Part shown: in pieces, positions 1 to 12,970 of the stretch
How positions within the stretch are numbered: position 1 is the stretch's first letter
How the letters are laid out: every line of letters starts with the position of its first letter
Origin: Cichorium intybus
Taxonomy: Eukaryota > Streptophyta > Magnoliopsida > Asterales > Asteraceae
Assembly (NCBI GenBank): GCA_023525715.1
Contig: CM042012.1
Coordinates: 41,397,528 to 41,461,527, forward strand
Direction: 5' to 3'
DNA: 64,000 nt
Position numbers and translations under genes: made by a program
Notes under the pieces: generated by a model
The model's input: the letters and a program-made list of their open reading frames with translations, nothing else
The model's database searches: none
What the model was told of the DNA's origin: nothing

Positions 1-3
1 AAA

Positions 4-2349
4 ATGAATAATTTGGGCATCAAAAAGTCACAGCATGAGATAAACCTCAAATTTTTAAACAACTTTTATGAAAGCTGGAAAATGGTCAAACTTATCATTC
101 AGGGAAATCCAGCAATTCATACTGAATCTTTGTACAATCTGTACGGAGAACTACAATCGTATGAATCCTCGATTGACCCACCAACGTCTACTTCTTTTAG
201 AGGACCACTTGCTCTTTTGACAACTTCCTCTCAAAACCAAACACATTTTCCTGATCAAAGTCAAATTGATCAAAACCAAGCTTTCTTAAGTAATTCTTGT
301 GACTTGTCTGATCCAAATAATGAAGCTGACTACCATCAATTGTGTGCTTTGGTAGCAAACACTAATCTCGAAAGATTTTTGCCACATCATAGACCAAATT
401 TTCAACAAAGATCCACCTTTGGACAAAACTTTCAGAATCGTGGATTTCAAAATAATCACAACTCTTATAATCAAAACAATGGTTTTCAAAATAACCAAAA
501 TTCTGGATTTCAGCAAAATCATTCAAAACCATCTCAACAGAAACAAACTCAAGCATCTGAAAGACCACCCGTTAAGAGCCAAAAGGCTGACAATAACGAT
601 GATGATGATGACGTAATCATTTGTCACAAATGCAAAGGACTAAATCATTATGCCCGAGATTGTCGAGCCAAAGTCAAGGTCAAAGACTCAGCTTACTATG
701 CTCAAAAAGCCGAAGAGCTGAAGAAACAAGAAAAGAAAGCAAAGCAAAAAGCTTTGATGGCATTCTACGAACCTAGCGTGGAACACTGGCCAACTTCTGA
801 TGATGAAACAGATACTGAACCAGCTCAGTCAAACTTCTGCTTCATGGCTGACAATGAACCAACCACAAGAGCTCCATATGTCATCGATCAGGTATGGTCT
901 ATGATCTCAGATCTCGGTCTTTCAAGAACACCATTTGAGTCCCACATGACTAAGATTGAGAACAGTCTAAAAGCTGATCTCAGACTGTATCATGACACAA
1001 TAGTCAAATCTGACATCTACAAATCTGAATTACAAACCTTGCAACTCAGATTTGGAGAATCTACAAGGACTAGAGACAAACTTGAAAGAGACATTGAACA
1101 AAAATCTGAAGAAAATAATCACATCCTAGAACAATTAAATGAAGCTCTAAAACAAAAAAAGGACTTAGAAATAAAAAATCAATCTGTTATTTCATCTGAA
1201 ATAAAAGATACATTAGAAAAGGAAGTCCTTCAGTTAAAACAAAAAATTCAAGATTTAACTGACACAAACACTAGTTTAATTCTAAAACTAGATGATTCTT
1301 CAAAACAAATCAAATTTCTTGAATCCGAAAATCAAAGATTTCAAGGAAAACTGGATTCTATCAATATTGCCAGAAAATTGAGTGATGATGTTTTCACTAA
1401 AGCAAACAACTTAGGAACTGGCAAAATTGATACGAATTATAAACCAGGAATTGGAAGAGAATCTTTTGAAAATAAAGAGACTGAAAAGAAAAATGGGACA
1501 ATTTGTGAAAATTCTAAATCGCCTCTACCAAATTTTTGCTTATCTGCCAATGAGGACGATTCAGATGATGAAACAGTTATCAACTGCAGCCCAGATGATA
1601 CTTTTTTCAACAAGTCATTCAAAAGAGTTGTAAAATCTGAATCAGACTCTGCTAGTTCAGTAACTCATCAATTGAGATCTACTAAACTAACAAAGAATGA
1701 TGGCACGATCAAACTTGAAATTTTCTTAAATGGAGAAAATTTTGTTCATCAAAATGGTAGTACTTCTGCTCCAACTGTCTTTCCCTCTTTAAACTCAACC
1801 TTTATTGGAAAGAATAGTCTGAGACAAAAGTATTCAAAGAAACAGCAGACAAATAAACAACCCATTCAAGCTGTCTTTAAACCAAAAGAACAAAGCAAGC
1901 CCAAAGTTTTCAAAGAAACCCAAGAGAAACCTTTGAAACCAATCTCGGTGTCACAAAAACAAACCTTTAATCCAAAACAAAAACTGTTTCAAAAACCATT
2001 TCAAAATCGCTTTCAAGAGATAAACTTCAATCTCTCAGGGAACTTTCAGAAACCATCATTTCACCAAAATCCATTCCATCATCATAATGTTTTTCAAAAT
2101 CATCAAAATCCCAGATACAAAGAAAGGTTATCAAACAGAACTTCACATATAGGATACTTTTCACACAATCAGAAATCTTTCCAAATGACAGGTTTTCAAA
2201 AACAAATCTTAAATTGGGAAAATCTGATAAGTCAAATCAAGCCTCAACCACTTCGTCCAATTAACAGAAACCATAATGATTTCAGATTATCAAAAACCAT
2301 TAACAAATCAGGACCCACAATGGTTTGGGTACCTAAACTCTCTGTCTAA
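4..2349 (+). CDS. gag: copia gag polyprotein (N-terminus outside window)
   Basis: Capsid-type Gag, the structural protein that packages retrotransposon RNA in cytoplasmic particles. The frame opens at the window edge and aligns with residues 160-940 of the complete Gag at 25807, so about 159 residues are missing on the left. It has a glutamine/asparagine-rich stretch, an acidic run, one CX2CX4HX4C zinc knuckle starting near residue 207 of this frame, then a long coiled coil (heptad-rich, Lys/Glu/Leu) and a basic Gln/Phe/His-rich C-terminus. It ends at TAA (2347-2349) followed directly and in frame by the pol remnant, exactly as in the complete element. No internal stop is present, so the gag frame remains open although pol is gutted. 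The start at position 4 is only the first ATG in the window, not the real start. Confidence 0.85.
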   Translation: MNNLGIKKSQHEINLKFLNNFYESWKMVKLIIQGNPAIHTESLYNLYGELQSYESSIDPPTSTSFRGPLALLTTSSQNQTHFPDQSQIDQNQAFLSNSCDLSDPNNEADYHQLCALVANTNLERFLPHHRPNFQQRSTFGQNFQNRGFQNNHNSYNQNNGFQNNQNSGFQQNHSKPSQQKQTQASERPPVKSQKADNNDDDDDVIICHKCKGLNHYARDCRAKVKVKDSAYYAQKAEELKKQEKKAKQKALMAFYEPSVEHWPTSDDETDTEPAQSNFCFMADNEPTTRAPYVIDQVWSMISDLGLSRTPFESHMTKIENSLKADLRLYHDTIVKSDIYKSELQTLQLRFGESTRTRDKLERDIEQKSEENNHILEQLNEALKQKKDLEIKNQSVISSEIKDTLEKEVLQLKQKIQDLTDTNTSLILKLDDSSKQIKFLESENQRFQGKLDSINIARKLSDDVFTKANNLGTGKIDTNYKPGIGRESFENKETEKKNGTICENSKSPLPNFCLSANEDDSDDETVINCSPDDTFFNKSFKRVVKSESDSASSVTHQLRSTKLTKNDGTIKLEIFLNGENFVHQNGSTSAPTVFPSLNSTFIGKNSLRQKYSKKQQTNKQPIQAVFKPKEQSKPKVFKETQEKPLKPISVSQKQTFNPKQKLFQKPFQNRFQEINFNLSGNFQKPSFHQNPFHHHNVFQNHQNPRYKERLSNRTSHIGYFSHNQKSFQMTGFQKQILNWENLISQIKPQPLRPINRNHNDFRLSKTINKSGPTMVWVPKLSV

Positions 2350-2784
2350 TTGCAGGCACTTCGTGCTGGAGAGCCCAAGGATGATACATGGTATATCGAT
2401 AGTGGCCGTTCCAAGCATATGACAACAAACCATAACCTTCTACAAGAATTCAAACCCACACTACCTCCGATGCAGAAACTTCACAATCAAACCAAAATGA
2501 TGCGGATCCAATCGAGGGGGAACCACCAAAACAAGAACCCTCCTAAAACACCCCAATCCACCTGTCCAAATGATCCCAATGCATCATTTATGGGAGAACC
2601 ACCAAAACCAAATTCCTCTTTAAACAATCCCAATATACCTATCCAAAATGATCCCAGTGCATCATTTATGGGGGAACTCTCGTTACCCCATTCTCACCCC
2701 CAAACCAAAATTTACCAAAGACATTCAAATAACCAAATTTTTCAAAAACATCCACATAATCAAAAATCACAAAAAAAAAATTGA
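2350..2784 (+). pseudogene. pol: copia pol remnant (protease start only)
   Basis: This frame continues gag after one stop codon. It begins like the pol of the complete element and keeps the aspartic-protease signature as DSGRSKHM (the complete copy has DSGCSKHM). After about residue 36 the sequence jumps to what is the integrase-RT linker in the complete copy (near 30115), repeats a unit of about 100 bp with the words NDP.ASFMGE twice, then jumps again to the region downstream of pol. Integrase, reverse transcriptase and RNase H are absent. It cannot supply enzymes. The frame happens to stay open across the junctions. Confidence 0.85.
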
Positions 2785-4171
2785 ATAAAGTTTTATCCTT
2801 TTAAAACTTTTATAAAACCATGTGATTAACATCTTCTTGACTAAATTTTCAGATACTTATGCTCGATGAATGTTCTCAATTATATTGATTCTTACTTAAA
2901 GAGAAGGTTCAAAATTTCAAACATTTGTGTTATGTACATTCTCCTATTCCCTTTGAATTTATTTCAATTATAACGATTTTATCTATTAAGGGACATAAGA
3001 TCAGGAGATTCAGATGAAAACCAAACCCATGTGAGAAATTGCGCCTCGTCTTTAACTGCTAAGTGGAATTCTTTTCTGTGAGCAAAGGTTTTTTCATTAT
3101 GACTTATAGGATTTATACTCTTATACCGTGATGCTAGTCTCATTTTTGCTTAGATATCAAAATGACCAGGGACGATACAATCATTTTCTTATATATTAGA
3201 CAAACTGTCTTTTATATCACCTATCCCTATCCTCAATCAAGCCACATCAAGAAAAGATTTATCATCTTGCATAGCAAGTCTGACAAATTAAAGAAACGAC
3301 AAAGTCATATCCGAGAAAACCAGAAGAAAACTCAAAATCTCAAAACGCAAATGATGTCAACAAATCACAACTGGTAAACACATCAGATATCTTTTACACA
3401 AAAGGTATTCGTGAAAATCAAGAAAGGATAAAACAAAGGTGAACACTTCACCAAAGCAAAAGAAGAGTTATTACAACAATCCATAAAGACAGACATCTCT
3501 CAAAACAACGAATTCTCAAAAGCTTTATCAAATATGGCTGTCAAAACCGAAGACTTACCGGGATACTGTAGCCTTCATAAACTGAATATTCTTAGTTGCA
3601 ATAAGCACTATGAAAATTTTTAAACCCCTCTACATGTATTTCCCGACGGAGAGAGAGTAAACATCAATGGCATGAATGAAGAAACCCTCTGAGTAATGCC
3701 GAAACCAGTCTTATGTGATTGATTATCTAATATGAAGACCAAGTGACTAAAGTATATAGGTATAAATCCACATTAAGCATAAGTCAACACCTTCAAACTG
3801 AGAGATATCACTCATCTTTAGTGATTATACACCCGTTCTGCACCCAGAACAACCAAAACACCTCAGTCAAGTGTGAGCTATACCTATGAGAGTTCATCTG
3901 AATCGACCTATTAAAGATCACTTGTCGTCTTTATAAGTGCTATAAAATCTTAAGGAATATTATAAAAGTACATATACAAAAACCTTTTGATAATTGAACT
4001 TGAAACCTTGACTCAGAAACAAATATTCTTGACAAACATTTTTCAAAACATAAGTAAAATCTAGTCACACTTTTTCAAAACAAGTGATATGGTTTTATAA
4101 ATGTTTTATCCAAATTTCAAGAATTTTAACCCTTACCTTTTAATATGTTCTTATTTCAGTAATGATCACAT
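2785..4171 (+). other. 3' non-coding region of copia element
   Basis: No coding frame of note. The region is colinear with 32090-33518 of the complete element, with small indels. It lies between the pol stop and the polypurine tract, where some SIRE/Maximus elements carry an extra ORF; none is visible here or in the complete copy. Confidence 0.6.
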
Positions 4172-4181
4172 AGGGGGAAAT
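4172..4181 (+). promoter_or_regulatory. polypurine tract
   Basis: AGGGGGAAAT directly before the LTR start TGTTGAA. It is the usual plus-strand primer for retrotransposon DNA synthesis. The same tract precedes the 3' LTR at 33529. Confidence 0.8.
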
Positions 4182-5545
4182 TGTTGAAAAATATATTTTT
4201 GTATGTGACCATCACTGAAATAAGATGAACTGTTTTTATCTAACAAATATTATCAGTTTATTTCAGGTTGCGTGAATTCAAGATCAAAAACAAGAATGAA
4301 TCAAGACCCGAGAAACTTTGAGAAAACAACCAAACCTGAGGAAGTAATGCTACGAACCAAAGAGCAAAATACAAAATATCACACTGCTACAGCAATCACG
4401 ACGCGACAGACACTGTGGTCGCGACGTGAAGAGAAGCAAGGCAGAAGACCAAACTTCTACAGCAATCGCGACGCGACGGCAAGGGTGGTCGCGACGCGAA
4501 GACCTTGGACGCGACACCACCTACTTCTTGAACGCGAGACTACCAACCCAACGAACTAACCAGTGGCCGACCAAAAGCAACACGATCACGCACCCTCGCG
4601 ACGCGACGGACCTTCCGGTCGCGACGCGAAGCCTGTGTTCAGCAACTATAAATAAGAAGCTCACCTCTTGCCATTCTAGTGCAGAAAAACCTTCCACCAC
4701 ACTATACCCATTCAAGCACCAATACATCAAGATTACCCCACGTCCAAAGAGCAAAAAAAAAACCTGCCAAAAACTCTCTAGAAAACCCTTCTCAACCAGA
4801 GAAAACACACACACAAACAAACACCAAACAAAACCACTACACCCATACTCTACCCGACACCAAACAAAACCTCTATCCGACACCAAACTTCAAACCTCTA
4901 AACAACCTCAACCCGAATACCAAACTACAAAACCTACACACCCTCTACCAAATACATACACCACGAAAACTAAACCACAAAAACCCCGTGCATCTCAATT
5001 AAACCGACACCAAAAACCCATTTCACCAAATACCAAAAACTACCAAACCTCATCCTACCGTAAAGAACAAGAATCGACGCTTCAAAGAAAACACCATCTT
5101 CCTCAGCTATCGATAAGTTCTTTTGAATTTACCTGTGTCGTTATTGATTTATTTAAACTGTTATAAATCAACTGTACCAAATATCCAATACATCCGAATT
5201 GAACCTTGACAACGAAAACATATGTGGACTGTATTTAACCGAGACATCTAACTTCTAACTTCTAACTTCTAACCTTTTTATTTATTATAAAAACACTTTA
5301 TCGTTGATAATGGCGTTTATTACATCTAACCTCTAACTTCTAACATTTACTTTATTTACCGCTTTCTGTCCATTTAAATACTGTCTAGATTAGATTTACC
5401 GCTTTATTTTACTTATTTATAGTTTTCAGTAACTTAGTTTTAGTTTATATTTATTCCGCATATTATAGCCAAAATACATATCTGTCACACAGTAACCGGC
5501 TTAAAAAACCTTATTCGTGGAGATCAGTTATCGTATTTTTCAACA
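4182..5545 (+). repeat. 3' LTR of the deletion-derived copia element
   Basis: Starts TGTTGAA and ends TTCAACA, a 7-bp perfect terminal inverted repeat. Length is 1364 bp against 1284 bp in the complete element. It carries GC-rich doublets of the word GCGACGC (4397-4630) and a TATA box (ctataaat, near 4646), followed by a C/A-rich leader and short TAACTTC repeats near 5250-5280. Open frames inside this LTR are not genes: the homologous LTRs of the other copy keep them only because they are copies of each other. Confidence 0.85.
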
Positions 5546-5929
5546 TTAACAATCATAAGGGACACAATTCCTAAATCCAAACACTTTGGATGTATCAATA
5601 TTCAAGTCATTACTAATCATGCATTCAACACAATCATACAACATTTCAAGGATATTTCAAACAACATGTGTTAAAAGAAAATTGATAAGTTTATTAAAAA
5701 AAATCCTTGAACAATGTACTATATGATACACAATGTCATACGCATCTGAAAAGCTAATAACATGATTTCAACATCTAACTAAACTCTAAAACTGCATGAG
5801 CTTCAGATCCAATCTGAATATGCTCCTATGCAACAACATCCTACATCCTACAGAGTCCATGCATACAGAGAAAATGTGAGAAACACATCCTGTATCAAGG
5901 AACTAAGGATCAGGTGTTCTGAGTTTTAA

Positions 5930-6710
5930 GATATTCCTGAGTTGCCAAACTGTTCGACTTCGGAGCATTTTCCAATCTTTCCGTGACTGTGTCCCACCTT
6001 GTGGATTCCCAGTTTGAACCATCGAGGAACCGGTCCAGACGATCTGGATCATTTCTTGATGTGTCTTATTACTGGACTCAATCCCAAAGCAGCTGAATCA
6101 ATGGAACTATGCTTCTCTATGAACGACTCATACAGAGTCAATATTGAATGAATATCCACGATTGTCTTATCTGGTTTCCCTTCCTGTACATCAGGATGAA
6201 CGGATCAGCGAGTTGAGCTAATGCTTTAACTCCCGATCAAAAAGGGAACCAAATTTATACAGTTCACCTGTGTGTCTCTCAGTCTTGAGAACATGTGAAC
6301 TGGTGCTACTTCCTGCACACTTCAAACTCTTTGAAGATCTTAGCTCGTCCTTTCTCAACCAGTTCATGGAACCTTTCCACAACTAGCTGTGTTAACTTAT
6401 CTGACCCCAGGAATTCTAAATTCCTGCGGAACTCGGGGTCAATGATCAATAGTATTAGGTAACGAACTTTCCTTGACTTAACAATCAAGGAGTCATGCTC
6501 ATCACAAGCTACTGTGTGATGTCATGCTCTGGGGAGCGGACACTTAGTCAGATATGGCTTGCTAGCAAAATAGATAACTATTCTCTATTTATGAAGCCAT
6601 ACCATATAGTTCAGGCCAGTCAGCCTTACCATATGTAGCAGGTGCATTCTGAAGCTCTCAAAAATGGGTGGAGTAGGAGAGGGAGGAGAATAGACACTTG
6701 ATTCAGACAT
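5930..6710 (-). pseudogene. gag relic of LARD-like element (copy A)
   Basis: Reading on the minus strand, an ATG at 6710 opens with MSESSVYSPPSP, matching the gag start of the other copy (17520). The frame is broken several times. A fragment at 6306-6488 still reads IDPEFRRNLEFLG, the counterpart of IDPEFRKDFEPLG in copy B. The family resembles copia-type Gag (UBN2-like) with no zinc knuckle visible. It is more decayed than copy B and cannot make a full protein. Confidence 0.6.
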
Positions 6711-7027
6711 CTACAATAAACAGAATTTTATAAGTTTAATTAATCCTTTTAAATAATTACCCAATATATTATTTATTAAGGCTAGGACCCAAAATACCCC
6801 AACTATGGTGTGAAAAGGGATGCCGTAATCACAACATAATGGTCATTAAGGTAGATAATGCACTTATCAATTTCATCTTATGAAATTGCTAGATCTGTTG
6901 AGACACATTGAACTATTCAATGGCATGTTTAGTCTCGGATGTGCCCCACAGTTTGTGACTGGGATGCCGAGGATCACAAACCGGGTGTGAATAACCATGC
7001 AAATTAGCTTGGTACTCTCAACGTCAA

Positions 7028-7083
7028 TTGTCATCTCTAATTAACGTGCCGGTTAACCACACACGCTCTGTTAATAATGACAA
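7028..7083. other. conserved-core hairpin A1
   Basis: Arms TTGTCAT/ATGACAA and ATTAAC/GTTAAT close a conserved core TGCCGGTTAACCACACACGCTC (7047-7068 with neighbours). The core contains the self-complementary octamer GGTTAACC. The same hairpin is at 17838-17893 in copy B. Confidence 0.7.
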
Positions 7084-7095
7084 AATCGAGAAACC

Positions 7096-7173
7096 CATTG
7101 CAAGTCTTTGTGAACCCCTATTGGTGTGCCGGTTAACCACACACGCTCCACCAATGTTTCACAAATTGCAATG
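7096..7173. other. conserved-core hairpin A2
   Basis: Three nested arms, CATTGCAA/TTGCAATG, TTTGTGAA/TTCACAAA and ATTGGTG/CACCAAT, close the same core as hairpin A1. The stem is unrelated to that of A1. In copy B (17906-17983) several stem pairs are changed on both sides together. Confidence 0.75.
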
Positions 7174-7319
7174 TGCAATTTCATGGATTAGCACCAATTC
7201 ACATTTTTAACCTAAAGTAACTAGATTGGGTTTTGTTCAAAGTTCTAGTACTTTCAATTATAGCATTATACTTTTAAGAGGCTTAGCGGTTCTATCAAAC
7301 CCGTTCGGCTAACGACACT

Positions 7320-7403
7320 CGACTGACCAGGAGAGCGGTGGGTAAGAGTGGATACCCATTAGACCAACATTTTATAGTCAGTCGCCTTATACCCTCTTTA
7401 GAG
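7320..7403. other. multibranch inverted repeat, conserved between copies
   Basis: CGACTGAC (7320-7327) pairs with GTCAGTCG (7377-7384) and encloses a smaller GGGTA...TACCC hairpin; CCTCT/AGAGG follows at 7392-7403. Copy B keeps all three near 18131-18212. Confidence 0.55.
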
Positions 7404-7943
7404 GACAGTTTTGTGAATGAGGCCTACTTGCGGTAAGACTAACCAATTTTCTTATATATAAATAATTAACTTTTAATCATAAATATATAAGATATATTTT
7501 AATCTTATTAAAATATTTTAGAATTAATTTAATTATAATTTTCGCAAATTTTTAAACAATTTTTGACAATTTAAATTAATTCTTTAAGCTGATTTAATTG
7601 ATCTTTTAATTAACAATTAATTAAACTAATTAAATCTAAGATAGATATTATAAATTAATCAAATTAATTTTATCTATTTAAGGCCCCTCAATTTTCGAAA
7701 AATACAAGCTAACAAATAAGGGTTCCAGTTATTTATTAAATACAGTTACCAAAAATAACAACCTACTTATAAAAGGCAAGTAAATCAAGCAAATCAGGGG
7801 GGAATAAAGGGGTGGCGGCTAGGGTTAGGAAACCCTAGCCTAAGCCACGAAATTTAGGCCATCCTTGGTGATGTTCATCGCAAAAAACACCAAGGAAAAA
7901 AACGATTAAGCAGTTTATATCAATTCACAAGAAAACAGCCTAA
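7404..7943 (-). other. AT-rich internal leader of LARD-like element
   Basis: A non-coding stretch between the structured block and the primer site, dominated by AATTAA-type words. I see no reading frame. It corresponds to 5' untranslated leader on the minus strand and is conserved with 18213-18750. Confidence 0.5.
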
Positions 7944-7955
7944 GCTCTGATACCA
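7944..7955 (-). promoter_or_regulatory. primer-binding site (tRNA-iMet type)
   Basis: Plus-strand GCTCTGATACCA is the reverse complement of TGGTATCAGAGC, the standard initiator-methionine tRNA primer site. It fixes the element's orientation as minus. Confidence 0.9.
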
Positions 7956-7956
7956 C

Positions 7957-8723
7957 TAAAGGGTTTTCTAGCAAACAATGAACACAAAATAATCTTATGG
8001 TTCACATGCACCCTAGAAAGATCTATGTTTTCTTCTATGAAGATAATAAACTATAACCTAAAGGCCAACAATAATTTCTAAAGTTTAAATCAGAAGAACC
8101 AACCTCTGAATCTTGTTCTTGAAGCTAGCAGCAAAAGTATCCTGCCTCAAATGCAAGTCATACCCACAACAATGGAGAAGACAATTCAGCAGAGTATCTC
8201 TGGTTAAAGTTGGCGTGAATAATGGGGAGCCAGAGGGTTCCTTTTATAGCCTCCTAGGGTTACACCTGAAACCCTAAGGAGCCTCCAAGTGGGCAAGCCT
8301 GTTGACCACTTGGACCAGATCCCTAAACCCTAATTAGGGTTTTCGCCAACTATGGAGTTCCCTCCATATTGGCGCCAACTTTGGCCCCTGGCTACTGGCT
8401 TGCCAGTTATTCAACTATTGAATAAATACAAACCAGTCCCTGCACTTTTAATTAATTAATTTAATCACTGAATTAAATCCAATTAATTCTAGATTAAATC
8501 GTAATTAATTATTATAGTTTCTAATTAATATATTAACACTTAAATATATATTAATAAACCATTTAATTAATTCTATTGATTTATTAAACATTTAATAAAT
8601 CAACCTTTTACTCTATTGAAGTTTATCCTAACCTCCAGCTATGAGGGCAACCCAAATGGACTTTGCTTCAATTAACAAGATAAATATAAATATAAAGTCA
8701 TGGCTTAGACACCTAATCTAACA
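7957..8723 (-). repeat. 5' LTR of LARD-like element (copy A)
   Basis: 767 bp, homologous to the LTRs at 12186-12952 and 18764-19531. On the minus strand it begins TGTTAGATTAGG and ends CCCTTTA, where the related LTR ends CCCTTCA, so the terminal CA is mutated. A minus-strand TATA box (CTATAAAAG) lies near 8242-8250. Confidence 0.85.
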
Positions 8724-8885
8724 GTTTTGAGATATACTTTATTCTTCCATATGCACTATTATATTTGTGTATGTGCTACTGAAATGTTTATAAGTACTTA
8801 TGCACATGAAATTGTATCCTTATGCACAAATATACAACTGTATATCAACACAATTAATAGTATATATTCACACATATATAAAATC

Positions 8886-11269
<2,384 letters not shown>

Positions 11270-12185
11270 TGTAACACCTGGTTTCTCATACAAAGTACAC
11301 CCAAAAATTTTCAAACAATTATACATTAAAATGGGTATAGTTGTACTCAAATCACGGATCAAGATGTTATCATCACAAGTAATTATACAAAAGGCCGTTA
11401 CAAATTTTAACCAAGCCATACAAATAAATCAAATACGACTAAAGGACAGACTCTAAACTTGTCCATCATTCTTTGTCACATGTCTTCCCCTATCACAGCT
11501 ACAGATACCTGCAAAACAACATACAACTCAAGTGTAAGCTTATAAAAAGCTTAGTGAGTAATCTCAATCACACTCCACAATCTCTCTCAGTAAACTCTCT
11601 CATCATTCTCATTTGCTAGCCTCATTAGCAATTATTCACTTTCTCTTACTCTGAAATCTGCAAACATATTAGCTTTACAAACACCAGCTAATTAGTAGTA
11701 ATATCAAATCAATAATAAGTATCACAACTGATACTACTCATAAACTTAATCACACACACTCGCATATACCCATTTCACAATCAATTATACTAAATTATAA
11801 CACCCATCATGGTTGTAGCAATCAAACTCAAAGACTCTTTAACTCACCGCTACATCATATACTCTACTCTTATACTAAATATCAATATAACTCACACATA
11901 TATACACATATATATTACCTACAAAAAGATATGACTCTTATTTCTCATACGAACATAATCTCAATCGTGTATTAAATCACACTCAATATCTCATTATCGT
12001 ATGTTAAATCACATGTTTCTCAATTATAAACTTGGTTATCTCAACCAATTTAAAATCAATAGTAACCTGTAAATTCACAATTTAATCATAAGAATGAATT
12101 ATAGTTAATCACTTGATATCAGTTTAGTATATGGAACCCCCAATTTACACGTACCGGGCTCCTGTTCGCTAGACTTGGTTATATC
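11270..12185 (-). repeat. old gypsy-type LTR, first half
   Basis: Begins TGTAACACCTGG on the plus strand, i.e. ends ...GGTGTTACA on the minus strand, as does the LTR at 55739-58764. It is interrupted at 12185 by the element 12186-19531 (target duplication ATATC) and continues at 19537. No coding capacity. Confidence 0.5.
12181..12185. repeat. target-site duplication ATATC (left)
   Basis: ATATC precedes the element; the same five bases follow it at 19532-19536. Confidence 0.9.
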
Positions 12186-12952
12186 TGAAGAGTTTTCTAT
12201 GCAATCAATGAACAAATAATTTCTATGGTTCACATGCAACCCTAGAAAGATCTATGTTTTCTTCTATGAAGATAATAAACTAAAAACCTAAAGGAACAAT
12301 TATTTCTAAAGATCAAAACTGAGAAAACCAACCTTTTGATCTTATGATCCTTGAAGCTAGCAGCACAAGTGTCCTGCCTCAAATGGTGTCACACCCAAAG
12401 CAATGGAGAAGACACTCCAGCAGAGTAACCACAGTGAGAAAAGGCGTGAATTATAAGGAGCCAGAGGGTTCCTTTTATAGCCTCCTAGGGTTACACCTGA
12501 AACCCTAAGGAGCCTCCAAGTGGGCAAGCCTGTTGACCACTTGGACCAGATCCCTAAACCCTAATTAGGGTTTCGCCAACCCTAGAGAAGCCTCCAAGGG
12601 TGGCGCCACTTTTGCCCCCTGTATTTCTCTTTGCCAGTTATTCAACTATTGAATAAATACAAACCAGTCCTCACACTTTTAATTAATTAATTTAATCACT
12701 AAATTAAATCTAATTATTTCTAGATTAAATCTTAATTAATCATTATAGTTTCTAATTAATATATTAACACTTAAATATATTAATAAACCATTTAATTAAT
12801 TCTATTGATTTATTACACAATTAATAAATCAACCTTTTACTCTACTGAACTCTATCCTGACCTACAGCTATGAGGGCAACCCAAATGGACTTTGCTTCAA
12901 TTAACAAGATCAATATAAATATAAAGTCATGGCTTAGACACCTAATTCAACA
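12186..12952 (-). repeat. 3' LTR of LARD-like element (copy B)
   Basis: 767 bp. On the minus strand it begins TGTTGAATTAGG (after the polypurine tract) and ends CTCTTCA. TATA box CTATAAAAG on the minus strand near 12472-12480. Confidence 0.9.
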
Positions 12953-12970
12953 GTCTCCCACTTGGATAAG
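12953..12970 (-). promoter_or_regulatory. polypurine tract (minus strand)
   Basis: Minus-strand CCAAGTGGGAGAC abuts the LTR start TGTTGAATT, as expected for a 3' polypurine tract. Confidence 0.75.

Larger units (their letters stand above)
1..5545 (+). mobile_element. SIRE-like Ty1/copia element, deletion derivative, 3' part
   Basis: The element enters from the left edge, so its 5' LTR and gag N-terminus lie outside the window. It holds a gag frame, a shrunken pol frame, a 3' non-coding region, a polypurine tract and a 3' LTR that ends in CAACA at 5545. It is closely related to the complete element at 24227-34812. By comparison it lost two blocks of pol: protease C-part through integrase (about 1.4 kb) and RT plus RNase H (about 1.8 kb). 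It is therefore non-autonomous. It sits inside the minus-strand element at 5546-8723: the flank after 5545 matches the sequence from 16438 of the related copy. The 3' target duplication is probably TTAAC (5546-5550); its partner is off the window. Confidence 0.88.
5546..8723 (-). mobile_element. LARD-like non-autonomous LTR element (copy A, part)
   Basis: Minus-strand element whose internal region from 5546 matches 16438-18762 of the complete copy at 12186-19531. It has a gag relic (about 5930-6710), a structured non-coding stretch (6840-7405), an AT-rich stretch, a primer-binding site and its 5' LTR at 7957-8723. The copia element ending at 5545 interrupts it, and the rest lies beyond the left edge. 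The 5 bp after the LTR are GTTTT; the matching duplication cannot be checked. Confidence 0.8.

Noticed and set aside
4272..5166. LTR open frames (95, 246, 107 aa) and their copies at 24310-25037 and 33612-34339
   Set aside because: They lie wholly inside copia LTRs and are equal in the paired LTRs because of replication. Composition is driven by the GCGACGC doublets and a C/A-rich leader.
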